Part shown: positions 18,650-30,499 of the stretch, in pieces
How positions within the stretch are numbered: the stretch's first letter is position 1
How the letters are laid out: each line of letters begins with the position of its first letter
Assembly: GCA_015680685.1 (NCBI GenBank)
Contig: MNCI01006063.1
Location: forward strand, 67,139 to 98,910
Source of the DNA: Gnetum montanum
Lineage: Eukaryota; Streptophyta; Gnetopsida; Gnetales; Gnetaceae
Direction of reading: 5' to 3'
DNA: 31,772 nt
The notes under the pieces: generated by a model
The model's database searches: none
What the model was told of the DNA's origin: nothing
Seen by the model: only the letters and a program-made list of their open reading frames with translations
Program-made: the position numbers and the translations under genes

Positions 18650-20705
18650 CAAGTCACACACAAATTTACAACCATGTCTCTCTCACAAGAATATGATAAC
18701 ACAGCAACTAGTAAGGAAATTCATTGGAGAACCAACAAATTATATGATGATAAAGATGAAGTTTGGAGTACTCAATTTGATGCAGGAGTCTCCTATGTAC
18801 ATCAATGAAGAAAACATCGTCCCAACTCATAAATTCATAACCTACCTAGTGACAATGAACCCTTGCTGGCCACTAAGAGCCTAACACATATACAAGAGGT
18901 TGTTCGAATATCTCAAAGGCATCATAAGGAAGGTTGTCTACCCAGGCTTGATTTAAACAACTTTTCCAAATTTTCAGGAGGCTATGATGTAGATCCACAA
19001 CATCATTTACAAGCCTTCCATGATGCCTGTGTATGGAATAATATTGATAATGGGTGGAAAAAACTTAAGCTCTTTCCTATGACACTCGTTGGCCAAGAAA
19101 AAGTATGGTACAAGTCCTTAAGACCAAAATCAATTCAATGTTGGCCGAAAATGGTAGAACTCTTCACTAAAAGATATCAAACTAATGCAAGAGTGTTAGC
19201 CTTGAGGAGAAATATCCAAGAGTGGAAACAAGTGCAACATGAACCCCTGGACATGGCCTTAGAAAGATATTATGCATTATTAAACAATTTCCTAGGCCAT
19301 GCATTCTCTGAGGAAAGGCTAATGTACCATATCATGGATGGGCTCTGTAATGAAACAAGGGAAACCTTAGGGATGTATGCCTCAAGTCTACTATACGAGC
19401 TACGAACCCACCAATTTCAAGAGCTTATCAAGCAGGGAGAAAAGGAAGAAGGAGAAATGGCTAAATGGGAGAATGTTGAAAAATCTCAATAAGACCAAAA
19501 TCTCAATTTAACAAAGGTCCATAACCAGGAAGAGAAGAAATCAACTCACCTCAAGGAGGTGGAATCATCTTTGCCAATACTACAATCACTAAATCAAATT
19601 GAGGCAAAGATCAATAAGAGGATAGAATGGATGCATGACAAATGTAGAGAATATACCAACACTATTAGAGGTAGAATCATGACGAACCAAGAAGCAAGAT
19701 ACTACACCCTTAGACAATAGGAGAGAATGGTTGAAGAGAATAAGAACTCAATTGCTAATCATACATATCAATGTAACATTTTCCTATACGATCACCCCAA
19801 GGGTCAATGCCCAATCATGTCACATTTACATGAGCATTGGGGAAGAATTCTATATCCAAAGTTCATACAAAAATACTATGTTCAATCACAGTGGCAAAAA
19901 TCCTAGTTGTGGGGGAGGCCACCCTCAAACTAGTCACACCCTTCATATCATCCAAACCCAAGCACTTATTAGGTTCAGCATCTTGTTTCCCCGACTGGGT
20001 CAACATCTTATATCTCACCACATTGTTATTATTCTCCTAAGTACCATTAGCCTACATCCTTTCCAACAAGATCACCACCTCATGTGCCTTACACTTCTCC
20101 TCACCCTCAATATTCTCATCCTTCACCTCCTTCTACATCACCACCAACTGTTTCAGAAGGGTTTGCACCACAGCATCAACCCATGAATGCTACTTGTGTT
20201 GCTACTATCAACCATAGTGGGAATCCTTCACAACATCGAAGGCATCCCTTCTTTAGACATGATCATAGAAAAGGATAGCACAATTCTAAGACCACTACAT
20301 CCTCCCACTCAGCATAAGTTCAACACTATGGTGCATCCTTCTCCTCGAACTCAACACCTTGTGTTACCTTATCAAGGCCACTGATCAAAACTCCAAAAAC
20401 GATGGGGCCCAATGAATATAGCTATGTAGGGAGACATACCAATCCTTGCATACCATCTTATGGTCAAGGGTACCGGTTCAACTCTATATCAATTAAACTC
20501 ATCTTCTAACTTGCCCCACTATGTCAACTTTAGTACAGTGTGTGTACCCCAACTTGGGTACATTCGAACCACATCATCAAAAGACACCCAGTGGTTTGGA
20601 TATGACTAGGTCCTAATATTTCTGAAATGCATGGATCCAACCCTTCCATTTATTAATTCTCACTATGATCAAAAGTTTGGTTATGGGGGATATCCCCCAT
20701 TCTAA
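18650..20705 (+). pseudogene. gag of the nested element
   Basis: Structural protein forming the virus-like particle. The clear core is 18863-19492 (about 209 codons, open), containing FSKFSGGYDVDPQHHLQAFHD, LFPMTLVGQEKVWYKSL, MVELFTKRYQT and MALERYYALLNNF, the retrotransposon gag (PF03732-like) pattern. It ends at a TAA, but the same frame goes on with a coiled-coil stretch (SLNQIEAKINKRIEWMH) and YDHPKGQCPIMSHLHEHWG. A Pro/His/Tyr-rich tail then reads to about 20705 (KFGYGGYPPF) with frameshifts. I see no CCHC knuckle. The start is uncertain because the upstream frame is broken. Confidence 0.8.
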
Positions 20706-22702
20706 TAAATAGAATTAATAAATGTTTTTCCTTTTCTTTAATTTTAAAATTTTTTGTTTTCTAGTTTTTCATCTTTCAATTTGTTGTTTTGTCTTTTTAT
20801 TTATTGTTTTTTCTTTTTATCATTTTATGGGTAATCTCATCTATGAATAAAACACTCATGTGACTCATTCGTTGAGGTTTTGTTCTTTGCTATCAAGTCT
20901 CGAGTAACTAATTATTTGGATAGTAATCCCATCACATCCACCCAACCATTCTATTAATAAGAGGTTCTACTCTGGGTATGATGATATTCTTGACATCATT
21001 AAAACTTAAAGTAATTTTGTGCTCATTATGCCCAGAGCAAAAAAATTATGGACTAAGAGGGAATGACTAGGGTGTGACATCAAGGGAACTTGTGGATTCT
21101 CTTTCGTCACATATGTTAGAGTTATCATGTAGCCTGGTTATACTAAGATCCTTTTAGATCTAACAAAAAATGGGAGTAAGAGTAATAAACGCACTCAATA
21201 AGGAAACTTAATGTTGTTCTGGGGGTTCCATTGGAAATACATGCACCCATGCCTGAAGGTCGGTGACTTCTCCGATTCACTGTTGGAAAAGACAAAGTGC
21301 CAAAGTGGCTAAAAAAACAACATGCCACCAAGCAATTCTAAAACACTCCTCCCTTGGACAAAATTCCAAGTGATAATACACCTTTCTATCATGGTGCTCT
21401 TATGGTTGTCCATCATTGGATGAAATAATGCGATGTCACTAATCAAAAGGATGGACTTGGTCTTGATTTTGAAGCGATGAGCTAATGACACATTAATCAT
21501 GCCCTACACTCAAGATTCATTGTGCCCTGGATCAGTTACCTCATGTTCCAAAATCTACAATCCTGCTATCATTCGCCTCATCTCATTGTTCATGAATTGG
21601 TGAATCGTGTCTTTTTTCGCATAGAATTCCTACCTCATCACAGTAGTATCAACATGTGTGTGCTTTTTGGAACTGGTGTGGCTTACATTTAACCCTTTTA
21701 GTTCCTATAGACATTTTCAGGTGTGTTTATGTAAGGGAATTATAGGTAGTAACCTACTTTGGGGAGGACCCACTTGCATAACCTTTGTAATTTGCACTCA
21801 TTGCACATCATCACCACATCATTTTATGCCATCTAAGTACTTCATTGCTAATGTATTGTTTTCCTTATCATCCCTCTAATTCAAACGTTCCTATGTACCA
21901 ACACATGTCCTTTCTTCTCATCCTATTCATGAATTTTATTACCTGATTCTACCCCATTATACCTTATATGCCTTCCAATCTATTCCATGTTATCTTGAAC
22001 CTTTCAAATTAACCTCAAATCCTTCATTTTTGGCCTTATAATTTCAAAAATTCATCAATTTTATTAAGTANNNNNNNNNNNNNNNNNNNNNNNNNNNNNN
22101 NNNNNNNNNNNNNNNNNNNNNNNNNNNNNNNNNNNNNNNNNNNNNNNNNNNNNNNNNNNNNNNNNNNNNNNNNNNNNNNNNNNNNNNNNNNNNNNNNNNN
22201 NNNNNNNNNNNNNNNNCTCCCCCCGTACACATCAACATCATTTTCAACTATTCACATAGGAGAGGTTTTTCAAATTTTCTCCACGAACATGCTAACTTGT
22301 GTGCCTCTTGTCCAACAGCCCTAACTTAATTACTAGCACTCCAATTTCCATTCCGATCAAACCTATCTAACCTTGGAGTATTCAGCTTAGTCGTGGGGGA
22401 AGGGTACATTCTCAATTGTGCATAAATTTTTTGAAATTCATCACCTGAAGGATACTATAAAGGGTAATTGACCATCAAAACATTAAACATGTTGCCAAAA
22501 TTAATTTTGTCTCTTCATCCATACTGGGAGAGTTAAATTTTGAAGCCACCTAATCAAATTGGGTCCAAGATTAAACTTTTCGGGGACATTTCCATAAGAT
22601 TTCTTAACTCTAAATCACATGAAACAAGAAACGAACCGATAGTAAGGTATAAATTAAATTTTGTAAGCAACCATACTAATAATTAGCCTTGTGTGATTGC
22701 AT
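20706..22702. other. Internal noncoding region of the nested element
   Basis: The first 130 bases are T-rich. The segment from about 20860 to 21830 recurs, diverged, at about 30560-31720, so it is a conserved part of this element family rather than random filler. No protease or RT motif is visible in any frame. It contains the assembly gap 22071-22216. Confidence 0.6.
22071..22216. other. Assembly gap, 146 N
   Basis: A run of N inside the noncoding interior of the nested element. Open frames drawn through it are meaningless. Confidence 0.98.
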
Positions 22703-25483
22703 ATGGCCCCTAAACGTGGACAACAAGGAGGACCCTCCCAAGGTGTGTCCAAATGACCAAAGATAGGCAAAGACCAAGCATCTCCCAAGGAACATGCAAA
22801 GAAAAAGGCACAATCATTCAACATTCATCAAGAGCCTCCTGCTACTATGTAATCAAGACAAGTGGAAGGATGAGTGGCTAAAGTGCTTGAATAGGGACAA
22901 CATCTCATGCTGTCCCCAAAATGCATGTAGGCAATCCATGAAAGGTCCACGTCAGCAGCTGTGATCATGGAACTAAACTTTGGACCTTTCATGGAGTTCA
23001 CTCATAAAGCTATTAGGGATCAACTTAAAGGGTCCTCATTATGGCCTGTCCTCTTTGAAATTGGTGCCTGGTACTTAGGAGAGATGTACCTATTTTGGCA
23101 CAATAAAGAAGAAGGCACCACAGTTGACATTGGTGGTGTGTCTATAGATTTTTCCACCAAGGCCATTTTAGAAGTGTTGAATCTTCTAAATACAGGGCCA
23201 AAAGTTGCTCACCTACCCACTTGCTTCGATGGTAATGCATGAAAAATTTGGTTGAAAAGGACATACAGCAAGGAAGATAAGACATATGGAGAATTAACAC
23301 TGAAAGAAAGAATATATTTCAAGATTGGTACTTATGACATCTTTCCCATGAAAGGATTGAATAGAATCTCCATGTATCCGACCAAAGGAAGCATTATATT
23401 AATGGGCAAGGTTAATGCTAACCTACCCCACTTATACCTTATGGAGATTTTGAGGCAGTTTGAGGAACGCAAGATAGGGAAGTTTTCATTGCTCTTCCCC
23501 TATCTCATCAGGAAGCTATGTAGACATGCTGGAATTCTAGGGTACAGCAATCATGTCCCCAGAAAGGCCCAAAATTCTTCATTCGCTAAATTGTTGAAGC
23601 CACTAGCCCCAAGGAAAAGTGATGGTGAGACATTGGAGCCAAAACAAAAATAGATAGTGGGGCCCACTACAACTCAAACTGCAAGGCCTTGCTAACTTCA
23701 AATCATAAGGCCCATTCAACAATGAGAAGCAAGGCCTAGCATGAGCCAGCGAGACCAACCACTGCCACTACCATAGGATTATTGACCATTGATGAGCCAT
23801 CTCGGGGCCATCACCGAGATGGTTAGTTGGGGAAGTCATGATGATACCAATCTCTTCCGAGTCATCAATAATGTCGTACAGTCCATAGTTTCTATAGATT
23901 GCACATCGGGTGAGGTGTCCATTCAAATAGGAGGAGGGGAGACACATTGGTCACAACAAATTTAAGGAAATGCTACATCTTTCCAAGTGTAATTAGAAAT
24001 TGGTGAAGGGTCCACAGTAGTGGTCATGCAATACCAAGATACAGTGGGAGACACCAAAGATGTCACAAATCACATCAAAAAGTCCTTCAATGTCCTTGTT
24101 GCATCACTGGTAGATTTCATAGGAACACGTGATGCTCAAACTCTAGCCGATCACTCAATGACTCTTATGGAGCATGAGGATGTCCTTGATTAGTTGCTGC
24201 AAACAAGACAAGTAATGACATCTTGTAAGATGTCACAAAAACTCAATTAGACCTCATCTCCACCAAGGGGAAGTTGGTCATGGCAGAGATCAAGGCTAAA
24301 CATGTGGAGGCGAAGTTGCAAAAACTTCAAGAGAAGCTCATTGCCCTACAAGCTACATAGTGGGAACCATCTCAATTCATTCCTATAGACCAACTAGAAT
24401 CTTTCAGAATCGAGAAACTCAATAAATTATTGGTGGATAATAAAAAGGTGGTAGAGAAGAAAGAGAAGGTTAATTGGGATGCTTCCAAGACACAAGCACA
24501 AACATATGTGCACGCCAAAGCACTCAAAGTCTTACAAGAAGAGAACAAATAGCTTGTCATGGATAATCTTCGATTAATCACTGTGGAGAAAAGAAATAAT
24601 ATTCTCAAAGAAAATTTTCAGTAGCTACAAGAATAGTTAGTCAGGGTTAACTAGGACATGAATCATTTGGCTAGAGAGAATTGAACCCTCTCAATGGAGG
24701 AGGTACGTGCAATCCGTTAGAAGATGGCCATTGAAATAAGCATGTGGCAAAACAAGGCCAAGCGACATGAAAAGTTAAAAGAACACTTAAATACCAGGTG
24801 GGGATGTACAAGCAAGTTATCAAAAAATAAATCCATATGACCAAGGCCCACATTAACACCTTTAGTGCTCATTGGACACATATGCATTCGTTCACCAGGC
24901 AAAGCTAAAAAGCTGAGACCTATAGGTATAGGATCTTACAAAGTACATGGAATTGGAAAACCTATGGTATGCCAATTTAGCCATGTTAACAGTAGGACAC
25001 CCAAGAACAGAGCTGGAGAAGTAGGTAGCTACCACCTATGACAAATATTAAACTGAATTTGTGGAGCATAAGAAAACATTACAAAGACTAGAAGTTGCAA
25101 ATTCTGAATTAGAGGTGGTTAAAGTTCACTATCAAGGGAAAAAAGATGTTGCAATAGACTTGGCTTGATGGCTTACAGATTACTAGGACTACAAGGATAA
25201 ACCTAGAGCCTACGAGGAGGAACAACAGCTATTCGCAACCTAGTACATCAAGGCAAATCAGATGTTCCCGCAACTGCTGTGTCCATGGAAAGTGCTAACT
25301 CCATCAAACATTGGGACATCATCATGGATAGCACAGGACCCCTAAATTTAAGAGGAAAAGCTCCAGGCACTCCTTCAAAGCCACCAAATCACAAAACCTA
25401 GAGCACAAGACAAGAGGAAGCGATCCATGGAGGAGCCACCACCACCTGGAACCACATTAGTTCCAATAAAATTTTTTAATTGA
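22703..25483 (+). pseudogene. Second ORF of the nested element: Transposase_32-like domain plus coiled coils
   Basis: It reads from MAPKRGQQGG at 22703 through two open stretches in the same frame (22961-23242 and 23252-23653). Key blocks are LFEIGAWYLGEMYLF, VDIGGVSIDFSTKAILEVL, LKERIYFKIGTYDIFPMKG and LLFPYLIRKLCRHAG. This is the layout of the putative plant transposon domain found in accessory ORFs of plant retroelements. After a frameshift a long coiled-coil region follows (AEIKAKHVEAKLQKLQEKL, KLNKLLVDNKKVVEKKEK), ending with a basic KRKR and TGA at 25481. The total is about 927 codon-equivalents, with many TAG stops. The position between the interior and the 3' LTR is where Athila elements carry an env-position ORF. 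Family assignment is inferred. Confidence 0.55.
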
Positions 25484-25635
25484 AATTTTATGTTCATGTC
25501 CTAATTTTGTTGTATTCAATTCCCCACTATGGCATAAATAAATTCCTAGTCAATCAATAATCCCATACCTATCCATTGTGTAAGTAATTGGGCTTTTCTC
25601 ATTTTGTTTAACTTGAGGATGAGTTTTCATTCAAT

Positions 25636-25645
25636 CGTGGGGGTA
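25636..25645 (+). other. Polypurine tract of the nested element
   Basis: The short G-rich run CGTGGGGGTA directly precedes the 3' LTR start at 25646. It is short, but in the position required for plus-strand priming. Confidence 0.55.
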
Positions 25646-26535
25646 TGATGAACCATGATTTTTCAGGCTCTGATATCAAACCTGTGATATTGGATCCATG
25701 ATATCAGGTATGTGATATCATGACCTAAATAATGATATTGGATACACGATATCATAACTCCTGTGTGGGCCTACAAATACACATGTGGGCACATAGGAAA
25801 GTCAGTTAGGAATTAGTTCTTAGTCAGTTAGTTTTTTAGTCATTTGTTAGTTCTTCTCAATTCTTTCTCCCAGTGCATGCCCACAGTGTGATGATTGTAA
25901 TTGTATGGCACCTTTATTTGAGTGTGACATACTTGGACATGTACATGACCAGAAATAAAGATCGAGATTACTTCATCATTGTAGCATTCACTTAGTTTTA
26001 GTTGTTTAATTATTATTTATGGCTTTCATAATTAATATTTCTCACCCTCATTTCCTATCCCTATTATTAATCGTGGAATGAGTACGACTTAACCACAAGC
26101 ATTTAAGTCTAATCACTTGGTAACCCAGTAGTGTACCTAGGACATGTGCTTGGTAATCCCAGTGGTAGTGGTACATGACGTCCAAGATGTGTACGGATGA
26201 TTAAGGAACGGATACTCATCGCACTTAGGCTAGCTTAGATTCTCTCCTCCCATTTCCTTGTAGTTAGATTCTCTCTTCTTCTCCTCCTTAGTTCAATTAA
26301 AGTTATTTTCCATTTCCTCTAGAAGTAGCACTTGTTTAGAACCACATCATACACCTCACTCTAGACTAAACCATACGTGACAAGATAAATACTAGTCCAA
26401 GTGGGAAGATAGTGAACTGTGATGAATGAGTAACTATCTAGATACCACAATTAGCCCATTTGCGGAGTTCAACCGGATGATGCATGAATGCTCGTATTCA
26501 TATGGTTGAGTGTAGGGGTACCTCACCACTCATCA
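25646..26535 (+). repeat. 3' LTR of the nested element
   Basis: 890 bp, aligning end to end with 17667-18542. Its U3 has one extra GATATT/GATATC repeat unit, which accounts for the 14 bp length difference. The TATA box is mutated (CTACAAATAC), while AATAAA (25954-25959) is kept. Confidence 0.9.
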
Positions 26536-26540
26536 AAGGT
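26536..26540 (+). repeat. Target-site duplication, right copy (AAGGT)
   Basis: Identical to 17662-17666. The integrase reading of the third element resumes directly after it. Confidence 0.85.
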
Positions 26541-27065
26541 CATCATAAACCTACTTAAAAAGATGTTAAACAATAGTAGACTCAAGTAGCATGAATGTCT
26601 TATACATGCACTATGGGCCTATAAAACAAACTTTAGGACTATAACTAGTGCCACCCCATTAGCCTTGTTTATGGATTTGAATTTGTTTTGCCTCTTGATT
26701 TGAAGGTTCCATCACTAAGGGTGGCTCTATCTAACTTCATTAATGATGAATAGAATAAGGAGCTATGTACTATTGACCTTAATTTAGTGAAAGAGTAACA
26801 AATACAAGCACTTGCTCACATTGAATAATATCAAGAGAAGTAGAAAAAACAACATCATCATGATCCCAACAAACAAAAATTCAAGAAAGAAGCCCTTGAT
26901 ATTAAGGCTATTCATGAACATGCAGACAAGTTCTCAGTTAGTTGGAAGGGATCTTTCATGATCACAAAATCCTATGGAAAAGGAGCATTCAGACAATTGA
27001 ACATGGATGGGAATGAATTGGCCAATCCAATCAACCATTCCTATCTCAAACCTTATTATGTCTAA
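26541..27065 (+). pseudogene. Third Tat-like pol: integrase C-terminal part
   Basis: Continuation of the integrase broken at 17661. It resumes with IINLLKKMLNNS. Near the end AIHEHADKFSVSWKGSFMITKS and FRQLNMDGNELANPINHSYLKPYYV match the GPY/F region and C-terminus of the second copy. It ends at TAA 27063-27065. Several stops are present. Confidence 0.85.
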
Positions 27066-27238
27066 TGCTAACTTATTTTTCTATAGTCCTTGTCTATCTT
27101 TGTTTGTAGGTATGAATGAATGATGGATACCAATAACACTTGTGGCCTATAACAAGCAAGCCTACATGACCTAATATTTATTTTAAGCATCTCAAAATGC
27201 TACAAAATTTGTAAAACCTATGAAAAAAAATACATATG

Positions 27239-27328
27239 TTTTGAGGATTGACCTAAGAGACATTGACAAAATACTTGACATTGACAAAACATCTCTTAGG
27301 TCAATGTCTCTTAGGTCAATCCTCAAAA
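27239..27328. repeat. Perfect 29-bp inverted repeat, 32-nt loop
   Basis: 27239-27267 is the exact reverse complement of 27300-27328, and the loop repeats part of an arm (ATCTCTTAGGTCAAT). It sits between the integrase stop and the polypurine tract of the third element. Perfect arms are unexpected in DNA this decayed. Confidence 0.85.
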
Positions 27329-27335
27329 TATCAAC

Positions 27336-28600
27336 AAAGAAGGACCAATGAAATATCCTCAAAGATATTCATATTATAACCCATAGCCAAACTTCTTTGT
27401 AATTTTATGGAAAAATAAAGGAAGATCTAATTGCCTTATTTTTCCAAATATCTAGCATTATGAGCTCATGTTACTAGAATCTAAGACCTCATGCATCCTA
27501 GCTTATGGAAGCTACAAAGTCCATGTATGCTAGCTTATGGAAGCTAAGAATGCTTCAAAAGCTACATAATTCAGTATCTTAGCCTTATATGCTATGCATT
27601 ATAGTTCTATACACTAGACAACCTACAAAGATAGTGTGCAAAAATTGGATTTTAATCTTGTAAACTAGGCGTGGAAATTTTATACATTGGGTAGTGTACA
27701 AAGGCATCATACAGAGAGCAAAGAATTAGATAATATTATTTGTATGTTGCATGTAGGTATTTTAGGTATGACAGAAGGTCCCAAAAATCCATCAACAATC
27801 ATGATAGATATACTAGAAACAAGATAGAAACCCAAGGCCTATTTAAACAAGAATCTATTTTATTGCAAGGACTTTTTATCATTTTGCATCTATGCCAAAC
27901 CTGAGACTTTCAAATAGTGCAAATGTCCAAGAGTCCACAACAACCACCAACATTTTTCCCACAATGCATACCATCAAAGTAGATAAGTGAAGTTAAAGAA
28001 CAGATCCATGTAGATATATTGCCAAATACACCTTATACTTGTATTAGAGTTTAAGGACATTATTGCATCTTTTGAGTTTTCCAAAACCTATAATCTATAT
28101 CTCCTAAACCTTTTCTTGTAACATTTTATTTCCAATAATTAATATCAAATTTGTAGTTCTATTTTTTTAATCATTTTTGACCTTTCATCATGTTCTGTTC
28201 TTCTATGCTATGTTTTAGAGTTAAGATGATCATTCACATTCTTTTTTATTGCTTGGTAATAGCCCCTTTAAGTTCTCATTTGATCAACAAGATCATTTGA
28301 GACACTCATAGATCCTTCTCAGGCCTTGTGGATCTATAGGTTAAATTATTCCAATGGGGATCTTTAACCCTCCAACACCTAATTCTTTCATCACCACAAG
28401 GCTTATGAAATCATCACTAGGATTACCAAGTGTTATGCTACTAATAACACTGTAGGAATTACCAAACGATTACATTATACATTCGAAACCAGTCATATAG
28501 ATACTACCTTACTAACAAACATTGGAAAGGTAAAGTACTTATGAACTCTAAATAACTTAATAAAAGTAAACATGCTAAAATTTAGTGATTGTACTAAGTA
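27336..28600 (+). mobile_element. Polypurine tract and probable 3' LTR of the third element
   Basis: AAAGAAGGACCAA then TGAAATATCC (LTR start at 27349) corresponds to the second element's 16077-16100. The right end of the LTR cannot be fixed without its partner. The AT-rich sequence that follows shows no gene. Confidence 0.4.
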
Positions 28601-30410
28601 AAAATTAACTAATTAAGACTAAAATAAACTAAGTAGAATGCTGCAATGATAGAAAATAATCTTGATCTTTATTTCTGGCCATGAAATATTTCCAAGAAAA
28701 ATTCTCTTGAAAAAAGATTCCATACAACTTTTTAACACCACATTACAGGTATTCATTTTATCACTAATTATAAGATCATGGAAACAAACTTCAAGAATTT
28801 TCCTAAGTGTTGAACAAAAGCTATTCATTTGACACAATGATGTGTTAGTTTTTATAGTGGAGACCAAGACCCACTACATCATATCTATGATGACATAAGT
28901 AGGGCTATGACATTGTAGATACAATATCGCATCCAATATGATAGAAGGTTTTATCATGGAGCTAACTTGGAAATAATGCATGTAGCTCAAATTGATGTAG
29001 CATGAATAAGGATTTAGAAAATAAACATAAATATGGACCACATAATACGTATTTAGGAAGATAAATGAAGTTCTTCATGAAGGATAGCTTAACATCAGAT
29101 TTGGAAAACAAAATATGTATGCATGTATACTTAAAGAGCTTAGAAACATGCTAGGAAATTAGAGGATTTTTCTAGAATCATTAGGAAGCCACTTTCATAT
29201 AATTAAACATTAAAATTAACATTTCCTTTAACAACACAAAAAGAACTTTCATAAAACATAAAGTGGTCATGCTTTAATACAAGACTATGAACTTAAATGA
29301 CACTTGCATGAAACAATTTTTTTAAAAAAATAGATAGCATGAGAACCTTAGGAATTTACAAGCTTTGATCTCTTGAATTCTTACATAAAATATCATAAAC
29401 CTAAATTCAAAATAGAGCCATTAAGATGAGCTCTTTTATTCATATGAAACCTATTCCAAATACATGTAAAAAAACCTTCAATCTCTATAAATATTCTTCA
29501 TAAAAAACTTTATTCATATTCCACTAACATATTGGAGGCAAACACATTAACATTCATTTCTTAAACATCATATTTATGATGGCTTTAGAGCCAACATGCA
29601 TGCATATCCATGTTAACAAATGCTTGAAACAACAATATTTATAATAGAACATCAACTACAACTTGCATGAAAGATAAAGATAAAAACATGAAATATAGCA
29701 TCCCTTAGATGCATGCACTCCTTTATATTAAACCAATTCCTACAAGAGAATCATGAAAGTGACAAACAAAGGGACCTTTGAGATTTGAGAATGAGAGAAT
29801 TATGAAAAATTCTTAAGTTATGGCTTCCTATTGAAGAGCATAAATATGGGAGAATCATGATTGCAAGAATTCAAGAGATGGGTGCTCTAACTAGAACACT
29901 CTCTCAAAAGGATAAAACATGGAGCATGAAAGAAGAAAGAAAAGCTTTAGGAGAGAAACGCTCACTTCATTACTCAATGCTCAAATGCAATGCTTCATTT
30001 TATTACAAGAGAGGTCTTTAGCTTCTATTTATAGCTTGAGAAGAGGAAGGACTTTTCCAAGTTTAGCATGCTACTCATGAATCCTATTTTTGGATACTTC
30101 CTCAAACTATGCTCTTCCTATAATTTTCTAACTATATTCTTTTAGCTTTCTAGGCATCTTTATTATAAAACTTACAAATATAAAAACTCTAATAACTATA
30201 TTTCTTTGAAAAGCTTGACAAAATAACAAACTCAAATTTGGGCATTGCTTAAAATATTGACATGACACCACCACTATATCACCTACTTTAATGATAGTTC
30301 TCAAATGCATCTTTGATATCTTGAACCTCAATCTAGGGTAGATACATTGATTTAATAAAAATCTACGTAAATTTCTATTATTTTGTTTTATAATTTCTTG
30401 ATATTTTCTC
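28600..30410 (-). other. AT-rich DNA, possibly an LTR in minus orientation
   Basis: No coding family is recognised. On the minus strand, TATAAATAG (complement of 30025-30033) is followed by GTAATAAAATGAAGC (AATAAAA complement of 29998-30004). This is the spacing and sequence seen in plant LTR promoters with a short R region. The boundaries are not visible. Confidence 0.3.
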
Positions 30411-30499
30411 ATTTTTTCACATCTTCTAATTCATTTAAAATTTATATTTTTAGTATTTTTATTATTTCTTGATGTTTTTTCTTTCTTATATAATTTTTT

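Larger units (their letters stand above)
17667..26535 (+). mobile_element. Complete nested, non-autonomous Ty3/gypsy LTR retrotransposon (8869 bp)
   Basis: It is bounded by 876 and 890 bp LTRs starting TG and ending CA, with a perfect AAGGT duplication. Removing it restores a continuous integrase reading (EQAEASNK joined to VIINLLKK), exactly as in the second copy, so the insertion site is certain. The interior holds a tRNA-Asp-type primer site, a gag (18650-20705) and a second large ORF (22703-25483). No protease, RT, RNase H or integrase is seen in the sequenced interior. The 146-base gap is too small to be assumed to hide them, unless its true length is longer. The element must have relied on a partner. 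The tRNA-Asp primer and the extra ORF near the 3' LTR recall Athila-type elements, but the lineage is inferred. Confidence 0.88.

Noticed and set aside
22036-22247. Minus-strand open frames across the N run
   Set aside because: Composed almost entirely of unknown residues; artefact of the gap.
28619-28867. Minus-strand open frame of 82 codons
   Set aside because: No similarity to known families; AT-rich DNA with no coding signature.
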